Shown here one piece after another: positions 1 through 8,539 of a stretch of 64,000 bases of DNA. How positions within the stretch are numbered: position 1 is the first letter of the stretch; every line of letters begins with the position of its first letter. This stretch comes from an uncultured Gemmiger sp. (GTDB lineage: Bacteria; Bacillota; Clostridia; Oscillospirales; Ruminococcaceae). The notes under the pieces are model-generated. The model saw only the letters and a program-made list of their open reading frames with translations. It had not been told where the DNA came from and searched no databases. The stretch covers positions 1 to 64,000 of the forward strand of contig CALWNO010000003.1 in assembly GCA_944382785.1 (NCBI GenBank), given 5' to 3'. The position numbers and the translations under genes are program-made.

Positions 1-76
1 TTCACCACGTTACACATGGTAGAGCACCTGACTGTTAATCAGGGTGTCCTCGGTTCAAGTCCGAGAGGGGCAGCCA
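1..76 (+). tRNA. tRNA-Asn (GTT), 5' end at the window edge
   Basis: The anticodon arm is clear: stem CCTGA/TCAGG at 27-31 and 39-43, with a seven-base loop whose anticodon GTT lies at 34-36. The T arm (CTCGG, TTCAAGT, CCGAG at 49-65) and the 3' end AGGGGCA-G-CCA at 66-76 are canonical, and the discriminator G fits Asn. The 5' side is not canonical: bases 1-12 do not pair with the 3' acceptor strand, and the D stem before GAGC at 22-25 is poor. Part of the acceptor stem probably lies before the window; a degenerate gene is the alternative. Confidence 0.75.
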
Positions 77-79
77 CCA

Positions 80-117
80 AGCGATAGAGATTTTTCTCTA
101 TCGCTTTTTTATTTTTT
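80..117 (+). terminator. rho-independent terminator of the tRNA unit
   Basis: An 11-bp perfect stem (80-90 with 95-105) encloses a TTTT loop and is followed by a long T-rich run at 106-117. It starts four bases after the tRNA CCA end. Confidence 0.9.
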
Positions 118-227
118 GTCCGGCATCATCGGAATTTTGCCCTGAAGGCACCAGGCTTCTGTCAAATCAGCCCCCGGACGGTTCCGGATATTTCCTCTTT
201 ATTTTATGTAAGAAAGCAAAATATAAG

Positions 228-267
228 AAGGCAGGCGGCCCTTTCTTTGCGGGCACCTGCCTTTTTT
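228..267. terminator. second hairpin terminator
   Basis: AAGGCAGG at 228-235 pairs with CCTGCCTT at 256-263 and is followed by TTTT. The 340-base stretch between the tRNA and the next gene holds this hairpin, the tRNA terminator and the minus-strand terminator at 346-403. I see no gene in it; the ORFs that cover it lack family features. Confidence 0.6.
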
Positions 268-345
268 GTCACCTGGATGGCCGGGCAAATCACTACATTT
301 CGTTCATCTTTTTCTTTGTGTACATTTTGTATTTCCTTTTGCGCA

Positions 346-403
346 CAAAAAACAGCGGCCCGGAATCGGCTGCCCTTGTGCGCCTCGATTCCGGGGCCGC
401 TGT
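346..403 (-). terminator. terminator of the DUF1292 gene
   Basis: A long stem is formed by 352-368 and 386-403, with one unpaired G at 394. Read on the minus strand it is followed directly by six T residues (the A run at 346-351). It lies 18 bases downstream of the DUF1292 stop codon. Confidence 0.85.
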
Positions 404-420
404 CCATGACAGTTGCCGGA

Positions 421-687
421 TCACCCTTCAAAGTTAAAAACATCCCGGTTGCGATCCTTGAAAATCTCGAAAACCGCGTTCAGCACATCCTCGTCATCCA
501 CGCCCTCGAAACTTTCATTTTCATCGTCATACTCCTGCATTTCCAGAATCACGACCTGGGCGTCGTCGTCCTCCTCCGGGAGCAGAACCACGTACTGTCC
601 GCCCTGGTACTCGATCAGGTCCAGAAATTCAAACCGGACTTCCCGGCCGTCTTCATCGTTCAGGGTAATCATACGATCTTCTTCCAT
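421..687 (-). CDS. DUF1292 family protein
   Basis: This is an 88-residue acidic protein. It contains the family pattern of a short beta-rich opening (MITLNDEDG), then FEFLDLIEYQGGQYVVLLPEE and a very acidic middle, ending in EDVLNAVFEIFKDR. DUF1292 proteins are small, conserved in Clostridia and without a proven function. The start at 687 was chosen because AAAGGAGG lies seven bases upstream; a longer reading to 768 has no such site and no family similarity. It is a single-gene unit with its own promoter (725-753) and terminator (346-403). Confidence 0.85.
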   Translation of the reverse strand: MEEDRMITLNDEDGREVRFEFLDLIEYQGGQYVVLLPEEDDDAQVVILEMQEYDDENESFEGVDDEDVLNAVFEIFKDRNRDVFNFEG

Positions 688-724
688 GGGAAAACCTCCT
701 TTATGTACGGGGATCGATAGCCTC

Positions 725-753
725 ATTCTACCGGTTGGGATTCCGCCTGTCAA
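725..753 (-). promoter_or_regulatory. sigma-A promoter of the DUF1292 gene
   Basis: On the minus strand TTGACA (748-753) and TAGAAT (725-730) are separated by exactly 17 bases, about 40 bases upstream of the start codon. Confidence 0.75.
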
Positions 754-934
754 TGCCAAAAACCACAAATAACAAGATTTTTTGACAAATCAAAACCGGT
801 TGCAGAAATCCCGCAGAAGAAAACGCCGTTTGCCGGTTGGGAGCCCCCCGGTCCGGCTCTTTTGCATCTTGCCCATTTGCAGGCCCGTATCTCCCCGGTT
901 TTTGGTCACAACTAAGGATTTGTTGCATGGGCAA

Positions 935-976
935 TTGACGGTTTATGACTTGCGTGATACAATCCGTTTGTATCAC
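935..976 (+). promoter_or_regulatory. promoter with overlapping palindromic operator
   Basis: TTGACG (935-940), a 17-base spacer and TACAAT (958-963) form a good promoter. A palindrome with perfect 9-bp arms, GTGATACAA (954-962) and TTGTATCAC (968-976), overlaps the -10 box and likely start point. This is where a repressor would block transcription. No matching regulator gene is adjacent. It lies in the 424-base gap between the DUF1292 gene and the surface protein, leaving a leader of about 140 bases in which I see no other structure. Confidence 0.7.
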
Positions 977-1111
977 AAAAGAAGCAACAGGATACTCCCG
1001 GTTGATCCGCCCAAATGCGAAGTTTTTCCGTATTTTTGAGCGGCTTTTCTTTTGCCACCGGGAGATTCTGTTGGGGGTATACATAGACAAGGAATCACGA
1101 AAGGGTCAAAG

Positions 1112-4100
1112 ATGAGATTGAAGAAAACTTTTGCGGGTATGCTGGCCGGCCTGCTGGCCGTTTCCATGCTGGCTGCGCCGGTAAACGCAGCTTACGACAT
1201 TTCTGCCGAGACCGGCGCCGAACCCTCTGTCGCGGAGCAGGAGGACACCGCAGAAGAAGAACTGCCTGCCATGGAAGAGGAGTCGGTGGTGGACGCCGAG
1301 GATATGGCCAGCGCAGCCGGGCTGGACCCGGAGGACATGCAGGACGACTTTTCCGCCCTGTGGGGGGTCACCGGCCCGGACTGGGGCGACGAGGACTCCG
1401 CCATGGATGCGGTGGACGGGCTGAGCCTGTACAGCGAGGACGCTGAGGACGGCACCCCGGATTACATCTTCCTGTCTGACCGGGACTACGAGCCCGGCTC
1501 CAAGGCGGGTCACGGCAATCTGATGCAGAACCTGGCCCCCAACGGCAAGACCATCCAGCTGCTGGTGAACGGCACCCCCACCGAGTTTGAAAAGGGCATG
1601 GGTGCCCACGCCACCTCCACCCTGATCTATGACATCGGGGAGCTGAACCAGACCTACACCCAGCTGTCCCTGTACGCCGGTGTGGACTACAGCCAGAAGG
1701 GCAAGGGCAACGGCGTCTGGTTCACCGTGTCCGGCTCCAACGACCTGGACGGGGAGTGGACCGAGCTGCAGCGCACCGGGGTGCTGACCCCCGACCAGAA
1801 TGCCGAATACCTCTGCATTCCGGTGGGTGAATACCGGTACATCCGGCTGTATGCCGACGCCAACGGCGCCGACGGAAACGACCACGCGGTGTACGGCGAC
1901 CTGCGTCTGCTCAAGGAAGGCTACGACATCGGCAGCGAGCTGTACACCGGCTTCAAGACCCTGGACGAGTACGACGCCGAGCTGTCCCAGCATTCGGTGG
2001 AGGAGAACTATTCCCTGTACCGCCACCAGGTGCTGGAGCGGGCTTTTGTGGCCCGGGTGGGCTATCAGTCCATCCAGAATGCGGTGAAGGCCCAGCCCAA
2101 CGTGAAGGACGCCCTGGAGTGGCTGCGGCAGGACACCGATTCCCTGCAGCTGTTCCTGGAAGCGGGCAACCTGTACAACGGCTCCGGCTACAAGACCCTG
2201 ACCGCCCTGGGCAATCTGTATGCCGCAGCCAAGGACGACATCGGCAGCGAGGGCGACGCCCTGGTGTACAAAAAGATGATGCTGGCCACCGCAGTGGCCT
2301 ACTGCAGGACCATCGTCACCTACATGGTGGGCTTCGGCGGCAACGCCTATCCCTCCGACCCGGTGGTCAAGTACACCACCTTCAAGAAACTCTACGACGA
2401 GGGCTACTTCACCCGCAAGGATGAGTTCAAGACCTATCCCATGGAGCTGGTGCGCTACGTCATGGACTCCAAGACCGAGGACGCCGAGATCATGTGGCTG
2501 CGGGAATATGTGGAGAGCAAGTATCCCGACAACCTGACCAAGCGGCTGAACCCCTACACCTTCATTCGGTACAACAACATCAGTTACAGCCAGGCCAAGT
2601 TCTATGACCCGGCCCAGAAGGACAGTTGGGACGCCAAATACGATTTCCTGCGCTACGGCGTCACCTATGGGGAGAAGGATTACTTCCACCTGTGGATGAT
2701 GATGGAAGTGGGCGGCATCTGCTGGGGCATTTCCGGCATGGGCCTGTCCATCAACGAGACCCACGGCATCCCCGCCGTGAACACCTACCAGCCCGGCCAC
2801 GAAGCCTATCTGCTCTACACCCAGAACGACAAGGGCGAAGGCATCTGGAGCATCTGGAACAACGTGTCCGGCTGGGCTTCCTCCTACACCCGCTGGGGCT
2901 GGAACACCGGCGCCGAAGCCCGCATCCTGCTGGGCTGGGGCCAGATGGACTACAACAAGGTGGACGGGGGCAACAACACCTCCTACATCCTGCTGTCCCA
3001 GGCAGCTCTGAACCGCTACAACGATTTCCTGCAGTCCTGGCTGTACAAGATGGTGGCCGACGTCTACCCCGCCGGCAGCGACAAGCACGAGCAGGCCCTG
3101 GACCGTTCCCTGGAATGCCTGGACCTGAACCTGGACGCGTTGTACGGCAAGGTCAAGTCCTACCGCGCCGACCCCAACACCTCCGAGGCGGAATGGGCCG
3201 ACCTGGCCCGCCTGGTCATCAAGACCTACACCTACTACCCCGCCCCCATGGTGGACCTGCTGGGGCAGATCACCCCCCACATCACCACCGGCTCTGTGCT
3301 GGTGGAGCTCAACACCCTGAAGACCAACGCCCTGAAGCAGGCAGCCGCCGCCACCGATGCCGAGAGCCTGCAGCCCGACGCCTGCCGGGCTGTGGCCAAC
3401 TCTCTGCTGGGTTCCGACAGTGTGGAACTGGCCACCTTCTCCTTTGACGGGGAGAACGCCGGCTGCGTGGTGCTGGACCCCAGCTACGACACCTATGAAC
3501 TGATGGTCCGCGTTTCCCTGGACGGCGGCCACAACTGGGAGAAGTTCACCGCTGCCGACGGTTCCGAGATCGAGTACACCCCCGAGCACAAGATCCAGCT
3601 GACCCCGGACCAGATCAAGCGCATCTCCGCCGACACCGACATCAAGGTGGGTCTGACCGGCACCAACGTGAACCACACCATTGACATCAAGGCGGGCAAA
3701 ACCATCACCGCCAAGACCCTGTACGCCAACGACGACGAAAACCTGCTCATCGGGGACACCAATGCCCTGGAATACAGCACCGACGGCGGCGCCCACTGGG
3801 CCGATTACCCCGGCGGGCTGGACAGCTCCGTCCGCTTTACCGGCAACGCCGCCGTGACCGTGCGCTACAAGGCCCATGACGTTTACCTGCAGAGCTCCGA
3901 ATACACCTACCATTTCACCCCCGAAAGCTACGAGGAAGGCCGCCAGTACCTGCCCCTGCGGTATGTGACCCTGGAAGGCTTCTCCAGCCAGAACAGCACC
4001 AGCACCGACCACGCCGCCAAAAACTTCATCGACGGCAGCGCCTACACCGCCTGGCACACCAAGTTCAACACCTTCGACACCGGCAAGTATTACATCGTCA

Positions 4101-5428
4101 AGTTCAACAAGATCCGGGCCATCACCCGGCTGACCTACCTGCCCGGCGGCAAGAACGGCCGCCTGAAGGATGGTCAGGTGTTTGTGAGCATGGACGGGCA
4201 GGACTGGACGCTGGTCAAGACCTTCACCGACCTGGCCAACGACGAGAGCCTCAAGACCATCGATATCGACCAGCCGGTGCAGGGCCGCTACCTGAAGATC
4301 GTGGCCACCTCCACCTATTACAACAACATCGGGGAGAAGGACATGTACTTCAGCGGCAAGATGCTGAACTTCTACGAGGACCCTTCCCTGGTCATCGACC
4401 TGCCCGCCGAGATCACCTATGAGCCGGAAGGCCCCACCCGGGACAACGTCACCGCCACCCTGGTGCTGCCCGACGGATGCCGTGCGGACGAGACCACCTT
4501 TGAGTTCACCGACAACGACACCCACACCTTTGTGTATTACGACTCCCTGGGCCGGGAGCAGACCATCGACGCCACCGTCAGCTGGATCGACCGCACCCCG
4601 CCCACAGCCACTGTGGTGTATTCTCCCGCCGACTGGACCAGCGGCAGCGTGACCGCCACCGTCCAGCCCGACGAGGAGGTGACCTTCCTGGATGATTCGG
4701 AAGGCAGCCACACCTTCACCGACAACGAGAGCTACACCTTCCGGATGGTGGACGCCGCCGGCAATGAGAGCGAAGTGGAGGCGGAAGTGAAATGGATCGA
4801 CAAGACCAAGCCCGCCGACACCGACCTTCTCACGGTGGTGAACAAGGATGATGCTTCCACCGTGACCCTGAACATCGACCCCAGCGCCGTGGAGGTGCTG
4901 AGCCTGAACGGGCAGGCCACCGACAGCAACGTGCTGTCCGCCGATGAGAACGGTCTGTATACCTTCCGCCTGCGTCTGAAGGATACCGGCTATGAGTTCG
5001 AGTACACTGTGCGGGTCACCTGGCTGAGCAGCGGCGAAGTGCCCACCCCTCCCCCCCAGCAGACGGTGACCGTCTACTCGGAGGAGGAACCGGCTTCCAC
5101 CGCCACCCCGGCCCCGGCGCCGGTCGTTCCCTCTCTGCCCACGGCCACCAAGGCGCCCGCCGCCACCAAGGCACCGGCTGCCACGGCCAAACCCAGCGCC
5201 ACTCCGGCGCCCACCGTGACCCCGGAAGCCACCGAAACCCCGGCACCAACCCAGGTACCGGACACCGACGATGGCAGCACTGATCCCAACAGCGCCGCTC
5301 CCAAACCCGCCCCCGGCACCAAGACGGTGCGCCGCTGGCCCCTGGTGGCCCTGGGCGCCGGCCTGCTGGCGGCCGCCGGCATCATCGGCGTGGTGATCTT
5401 TGTACCCCGCGGCCGGAAGTTCCGTTAA
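1112..5428 (+). CDS. large secreted surface protein with NPCBM and F5/8-type carbohydrate-binding domains and a transglutaminase-like core
   Basis: The protein has 1438 residues. A signal peptide (MRLKKTFAG to VNAAYD) is followed by an acidic linker. About 117-267 is an NPCBM/CBM51-like domain (GMGAHATST, YRYIRLYADA). The core at about 270-900 holds GGICWGISG with Cys537 and QPGHEAYL with His563, an arrangement like transglutaminase/NlpC-type thiol enzymes; enzymatic activity is inference. About 952-1090 is an F5/8 type C (CBM32) domain (FIDGSAYTAWHTK, GRYLKIVAT). Ig-like modules follow, then a Pro/Thr/Ala linker, a membrane helix (1410-1430) and a basic tail. No LPXTG motif is visible, so it is probably membrane-anchored and binds host or dietary glycans. 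The start at 1112 fits the signal peptide. It is monocistronic, controlled by the promoter/palindrome at 935-976. Confidence 0.8.
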   Translation: MRLKKTFAGMLAGLLAVSMLAAPVNAAYDISAETGAEPSVAEQEDTAEEELPAMEEESVVDAEDMASAAGLDPEDMQDDFSALWGVTGPDWGDEDSAMDAVDGLSLYSEDAEDGTPDYIFLSDRDYEPGSKAGHGNLMQNLAPNGKTIQLLVNGTPTEFEKGMGAHATSTLIYDIGELNQTYTQLSLYAGVDYSQKGKGNGVWFTVSGSNDLDGEWTELQRTGVLTPDQNAEYLCIPVGEYRYIRLYADANGADGNDHAVYGDLRLLKEGYDIGSELYTGFKTLDEYDAELSQHSVEENYSLYRHQVLERAFVARVGYQSIQNAVKAQPNVKDALEWLRQDTDSLQLFLEAGNLYNGSGYKTLTALGNLYAAAKDDIGSEGDALVYKKMMLATAVAYCRTIVTYMVGFGGNAYPSDPVVKYTTFKKLYDEGYFTRKDEFKTYPMELVRYVMDSKTEDAEIMWLREYVESKYPDNLTKRLNPYTFIRYNNISYSQAKFYDPAQKDSWDAKYDFLRYGVTYGEKDYFHLWMMMEVGGICWGISGMGLSINETHGIPAVNTYQPGHEAYLLYTQNDKGEGIWSIWNNVSGWASSYTRWGWNTGAEARILLGWGQMDYNKVDGGNNTSYILLSQAALNRYNDFLQSWLYKMVADVYPAGSDKHEQALDRSLECLDLNLDALYGKVKSYRADPNTSEAEWADLARLVIKTYTYYPAPMVDLLGQITPHITTGSVLVELNTLKTNALKQAAAATDAESLQPDACRAVANSLLGSDSVELATFSFDGENAGCVVLDPSYDTYELMVRVSLDGGHNWEKFTAADGSEIEYTPEHKIQLTPDQIKRISADTDIKVGLTGTNVNHTIDIKAGKTITAKTLYANDDENLLIGDTNALEYSTDGGAHWADYPGGLDSSVRFTGNAAVTVRYKAHDVYLQSSEYTYHFTPESYEEGRQYLPLRYVTLEGFSSQNSTSTDHAAKNFIDGSAYTAWHTKFNTFDTGKYYIVKFNKIRAITRLTYLPGGKNGRLKDGQVFVSMDGQDWTLVKTFTDLANDESLKTIDIDQPVQGRYLKIVATSTYYNNIGEKDMYFSGKMLNFYEDPSLVIDLPAEITYEPEGPTRDNVTATLVLPDGCRADETTFEFTDNDTHTFVYYDSLGREQTIDATVSWIDRTPPTATVVYSPADWTSGSVTATVQPDEEVTFLDDSEGSHTFTDNESYTFRMVDAAGNESEVEAEVKWIDKTKPADTDLLTVVNKDDASTVTLNIDPSAVEVLSLNGQATDSNVLSADENGLYTFRLRLKDTGYEFEYTVRVTWLSSGEVPTPPPQQTVTVYSEEEPASTATPAPAPVVPSLPTATKAPAATKAPAATAKPSATPAPTVTPEATETPAPTQVPDTDDGSTDPNSAAPKPAPGTKTVRRWPLVALGAGLLAAAGIIGVVIFVPRGRKFR

Positions 5429-5455
5429 CCCGGCATTTTTCCCCTTATCCAAAGG

Positions 5456-5493
5456 AAAAGGGCGGGAGCGCATACGCGCTCCCGCCCTTTTTG
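5456..5493. terminator. bidirectional terminator between convergent genes
   Basis: A 16-bp perfect stem (5456-5471 with 5476-5491) has an ATAC loop and A/T tracts on the two sides. It can end both the surface protein gene and the converging MBL-fold gene. Confidence 0.9.
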
Positions 5494-5507
5494 CCATTTG
5501 TGCCGGT

Positions 5508-6344
5508 TCAGGCGTCACACTGATACCAAAGCTCGGCAAGCCCCAGCCGGGCCACATCCCCCTTGCGGAAGCCGCTCTCCTCGTAGCTGCCTTGGATACT
5601 GCCTTTCAGCAGTCCGTCCGTAAGGTCCAGATAGTCCTTGACCAGCTGCTTGTCCACCGTACTGCCGTCGTGGCCAATGGCCAGGAGTGCGTACCGGTCA
5701 GACATATCCCACAACTTTTTCAGGGTTTCCCGGTACTGTGCAACCAGACGCAGATCATTGTCCGGCTGGCGCATCAGAATGATGCTGTTGTTGACCGTAT
5801 CACCGCTGAACAGGATATCGGTGGCGGAATCCAGGAAACAATAACTGCCCTCGGAGTGGCCAGGGGTATGCACGGCCTGCAGGGTGCGTCCTCCCAGGTC
5901 GAAGTGCATTCCTTCGCTTAAGGGAAGGAAATCCTCAAACTTCACAATGCCCGGGTCCGGCGGCAACATATCCAGCAGGGCCTGCTTGTGCCCTTCTCCC
6001 GGGAAGCGGAAATCCACCCGGTATTCGATATACATGCGGCGGAAACGGTTGTCGCATGGCATTTTCCGGTTCATGTCCCGATCTTCCGGCCCCACATACG
6101 TTTGGATACCGGGCAGCCGGATCAGGCCGCCGGTATGGTCCGCGTGACCGTGGGTCAGGAGCACGAAAAAGGGTTTATCAGTCAAAGCTGCCACAATCCG
6201 GGAAAGATCCGCAATCCCGCATCCGGTGTCGATCAATACCGCTTTGTCGCGCCCCGCCAGCAAAAAGGCATTGACCAGCCTGAATTCGCTGATACACCAG
6301 GTATCCGGGGCAATGCAGGTGACTTCGGGTTCCAACATACTCAT
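5508..6344 (-). CDS. MBL-fold metallo-hydrolase
   Basis: This 278-residue cytoplasmic protein has the beta-lactamase-fold metal site: His65-x-His67-x-Asp69-His70 (THGHADH), His163 (TPGHSEG) and Asp182 (SGDT). Such enzymes hydrolyse thioesters, lactones, phosphodiesters or other esters; nothing here decides the substrate. Extra residues between the first and second metal motifs (about 85-135) carry basic patches. GAGGAC seven bases upstream supports the first ATG. It is the last gene of a LacI-regulated unit and starts five bases after the broken transporter ends, so it may act on the sugar or glycoside that the transporter once imported. Confidence 0.85.
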   Translation of the reverse strand: MSMLEPEVTCIAPDTWCISEFRLVNAFLLAGRDKAVLIDTGCGIADLSRIVAALTDKPFFVLLTHGHADHTGGLIRLPGIQTYVGPEDRDMNRKMPCDNRFRRMYIEYRVDFRFPGEGHKQALLDMLPPDPGIVKFEDFLPLSEGMHFDLGGRTLQAVHTPGHSEGSYCFLDSATDILFSGDTVNNSIILMRQPDNDLRLVAQYRETLKKLWDMSDRYALLAIGHDGSTVDKQLVKDYLDLTDGLLKGSIQGSYEESGFRKGDVARLGLAELWYQCDA

Positions 6345-6348
6345 ATAC

Positions 6349-7093
6349 TCAGTCCTCTTTCAAAATTTTGGCTTCCGCCGCTTCACTGCGTTCACGCAGG
6401 GTATCGCTGACCTTGCGCATCTCTTCTTCCGTGACATTATAAATGATCTTGAAGCAGATACATACCAGCACACAGCCGATCGTCGGCCACAGACCGCCGA
6501 ACATCTTGATCCGCTCCGCCACGCCCGCAAGCTGGCCCATGGAGCCCAGGGAGGCATCATAGCCGATGGCTTCCAGTACCAGAGCGATCAGCGAGGTGGA
6601 AGCACTGGCCGCGAAAAATACGATGAAGGTAATGGTGGCGTACACCGTGCGCCGTAAGGCACGTTGATAAAGGTGCCCACAATGCCCCAGATGAGTAGAT
6701 GATCAGCACCCAGGCCACCTTGAGGCCATAAGGCATGACACTCATATTCAGGAAAAGCACAATGGTGAACAGCGCATAGGGAATGGCGAACCATTTCAGG
6801 TAAGGGCGCATCTTGCCGTAGGGGGAAGCCGGGCGCTTGTCCACCACACGGCCGATAAAGGTGTCGTTCAGGGCGTCCAGGGCCTTGCAGATAAAGACGA
6901 TCGCCGCAAAATGCGTGGCGTCCATGCCCATAATATTCACGCAGAACAGCATCAGGTAGCTGTTGACCATGACCTGCAGACTGTTAAAGCCCAGGTCGCC
7001 GCACATATAGCCGATTTTGTCTTTCAGACTGAACGAAGGCGCGTTCTTGATGCTTTTGACATACGCATCATTCAACTTGACTGTCGAAGTCAT
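6349..7093 (-). pseudogene. GPH-family sugar:cation symporter, frameshifted and internally deleted
   Basis: The N-terminal part from 7093 (SLKDKIGYMCGDLG, later ALNDTFIGRVVDKR) is typical of glycoside-pentoside-hexuronide (MelB/GPH) transporters. The frame is lost near 6690. The conserved next segment, IWGIVGTFINVPYGA, continues in another frame, to about 6658. A third frame then resumes with VYATITFIVFF and runs to the normal cytoplasmic C-terminus (EEMRKVSDTLRER). GPH proteins have about 450-500 residues; here only about 150 plus 99 remain, so helices of the middle are missing. Start at 7093 has AAAGGAGAG upstream and overlaps the end of the regulator gene by 26 bases. It cannot make a working transporter unless the sequence is wrong here. 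Confidence 0.8.
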
Positions 7094-8192
7094 AGCGTTT
7101 TTTCTCTCCTTTGTAATAGGCATCCGCATTGCCCTGCAACAGGATGCGGGGCAGAATGCGTTGCTCTGCCGGCAAGGATACGCCGCGAACCACACCGTCA
7201 AAGGCCAGTTCCAGTGCACGGTGGCCGATGGTGTAGGGGCGCTTGTCCATTACGGCGTCCAGGGCGCCCGTCTGCAGAGCCTTGTAACTTTCTTCAAACA
7301 ATTCGCTGCCCACCGCAATGCAGGGGGCACCGGGCAGATCGCCGCGGATTTCCAAATAAGCCGCCGTATGCCGGGCACTGGTGGCGTACACCGCCACCAG
7401 GTCCGGAATCTGCTGCAGCTTTTCCCGGATCTGACGGCTCATATTGCCGGAAAGCGGGCAGGTCAGCTGCCGGACCCGGATCTGCGAAGTCCACGGGCTC
7501 ACCCGACTTTGCAGCTCTTTGGCAAAAGCCTGGCCGTTGCTGTCGCCTATGCTCAGCGGCTGCTGCAGCACAGCCACCGTTCCCGCGGAACATCCCCGCA
7601 GCATTTTGGCAATCAGTTCGGCAGCCAGCCGCCCGGCCGTCCGCTCATCAGGGCTGACACAGCACAGCCCTTCGATTTCCGCAGGGGCCCGTTCCATCAT
7701 GACCACCGACAGTCCTCTCCCGATCAGGCGGTTGAGCAGATCTTTTTCCGCCTGGGTCGGGTCAATGTCATACATCACCAGACCGTCAAAATGCACCGGC
7801 TGCTCCCGATAAATCTGCCGCAGACAGGTCAGCGGGGTAACCTCATCCGTTGCCTCGGGACCTTCCACATTGGAATAGTAATATTCCTGGAACAGAAGAT
7901 TGAACTTTGCAAACTCCGGACGATGGTTCAGGTATCCGTCCAGCATGGGCTGCAAAAAGAAACGGCTTTGCTTGTCATGCGTGGGGAAAACCAGGGCGAT
8001 GTGCATGGTATGTTTGCTCATGGAAGATGCGGCCACGTTGCAGGTATACCCTTCCCGCCGGGCGATCTCAAGGATTTTCTGTTTTAGTTCTTCCCCGCAT
8101 CCCTCCTTGTTGTTCAACACGCGATGTACCGTTGTGATGGACACCCCCGCCTGCTGAGCGATTTGTTTCAGGGTCACTGTCTGATTTGCCAT
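7068..8192 (-). CDS. LacI family transcriptional regulator
   Basis: The 374-residue protein starts with a LacI-type helix-turn-helix and hinge (VTLKQIAQQAGVSITTVHRVLNN, residues 6-28). A periplasmic-binding-protein-like sugar sensor domain follows (LVFPTHDKQSRFF to the end). It resembles the subgroup whose effector domain is type 1 PBP-like with monosaccharide ligands. The gene heads a unit with a GPH transporter remnant and an MBL-fold hydrolase, overlapping the former by 26 bases. Its own promoter (8303-8331) is followed by a palindromic operator (8259-8281), so autorepression is likely. Ligand unknown. Confidence 0.9.
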   Translation of the reverse strand: MANQTVTLKQIAQQAGVSITTVHRVLNNKEGCGEELKQKILEIARREGYTCNVAASSMSKHTMHIALVFPTHDKQSRFFLQPMLDGYLNHRPEFAKFNLLFQEYYYSNVEGPEATDEVTPLTCLRQIYREQPVHFDGLVMYDIDPTQAEKDLLNRLIGRGLSVVMMERAPAEIEGLCCVSPDERTAGRLAAELIAKMLRGCSAGTVAVLQQPLSIGDSNGQAFAKELQSRVSPWTSQIRVRQLTCPLSGNMSRQIREKLQQIPDLVAVYATSARHTAAYLEIRGDLPGAPCIAVGSELFEESYKALQTGALDAVMDKRPYTIGHRALELAFDGVVRGVSLPAEQRILPRILLQGNADAYYKGEKKRYDFDSQVE

Positions 8193-8258
8193 TATTCACA
8201 CCTCATTTGAACAGCCGGCCGGCTCTTTGAACGGCGTAAACACTTTTTCGTTGGTTTT

Positions 8259-8281
8259 ACGTAAACGTTTACGTAAACGTT
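8259..8281. promoter_or_regulatory. LacI-type operator
   Basis: The perfect 16-bp palindrome ACGTAAACGTTTACGT (8259-8274) runs on into a further AAACGTT copy (8275-8281), so two overlapping TAAACGTT-type half-site pairs are present. It sits just downstream of the -10 box of the LacI gene promoter. A weaker half site (CGTAAACA) lies at about 8235-8242. Confidence 0.85.
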
Positions 8282-8302
8282 CACTCAAATTTTGTGTAAG
8301 GT

Positions 8303-8331
8303 ATTATAGTCAGTTTTCGCTCCTTTGTAAA
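8303..8331 (-). promoter_or_regulatory. promoter of the LacI-regulator unit
   Basis: On the minus strand TTTACA (8326-8331) and TATAAT (8303-8308) are 17 bases apart. The leader of about 100 bases holds the operator at 8259-8281. Confidence 0.8.
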
Positions 8332-8437
8332 CTGACGTTTTGGTAGTATTTTGAAGAAGATTTTTGAGCATTTCCACAAAGAACAGGACTGTTCCGGCCT
8401 GTATTCACTTTCCTTTTCACAAAAAAAGCCGCTGTCC

Positions 8438-8500
8438 TTGACACGGGCCGCAGAAAGGGTATAATGGAGCCGTCAATTCATTGATATATCAATTACTGAC
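8438..8500 (+). promoter_or_regulatory. consensus promoter and MarR operator of the ABC exporter unit
   Basis: TTGACA (8438-8443) and TATAAT (8460-8465) are 16 bases apart, both perfect consensus. Just downstream, ATTGATATATCAAT (8480-8493) is a perfect 14-bp palindrome flanked by GTCA (8472-8475) and TGAC (8497-8500). This AT-rich dyad at the start point is the usual place and form of a MarR-family autoregulatory site. A related TGTCAATTA follows at 8502-8510. Confidence 0.85.
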
Positions 8501-8539
8501 GTGTCAATTATATGGCCGTCCCTGCAAGGAAGTGTGTGT

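Noticed and set aside
783..815. Plus-strand TTGACA near 783 as a promoter
   Set aside because: No acceptable -10 box lies 16-18 bases downstream; the promoter at 935-963 is far better placed.
1106..5557. 1483-codon open frame on the minus strand opposite the surface protein
   Set aside because: It is an antisense shadow of a GC-rich gene: low complexity (Gly, Val, His, Gln rich), no domain, no ribosome site. The plus-strand gene has a signal peptide and known domains.
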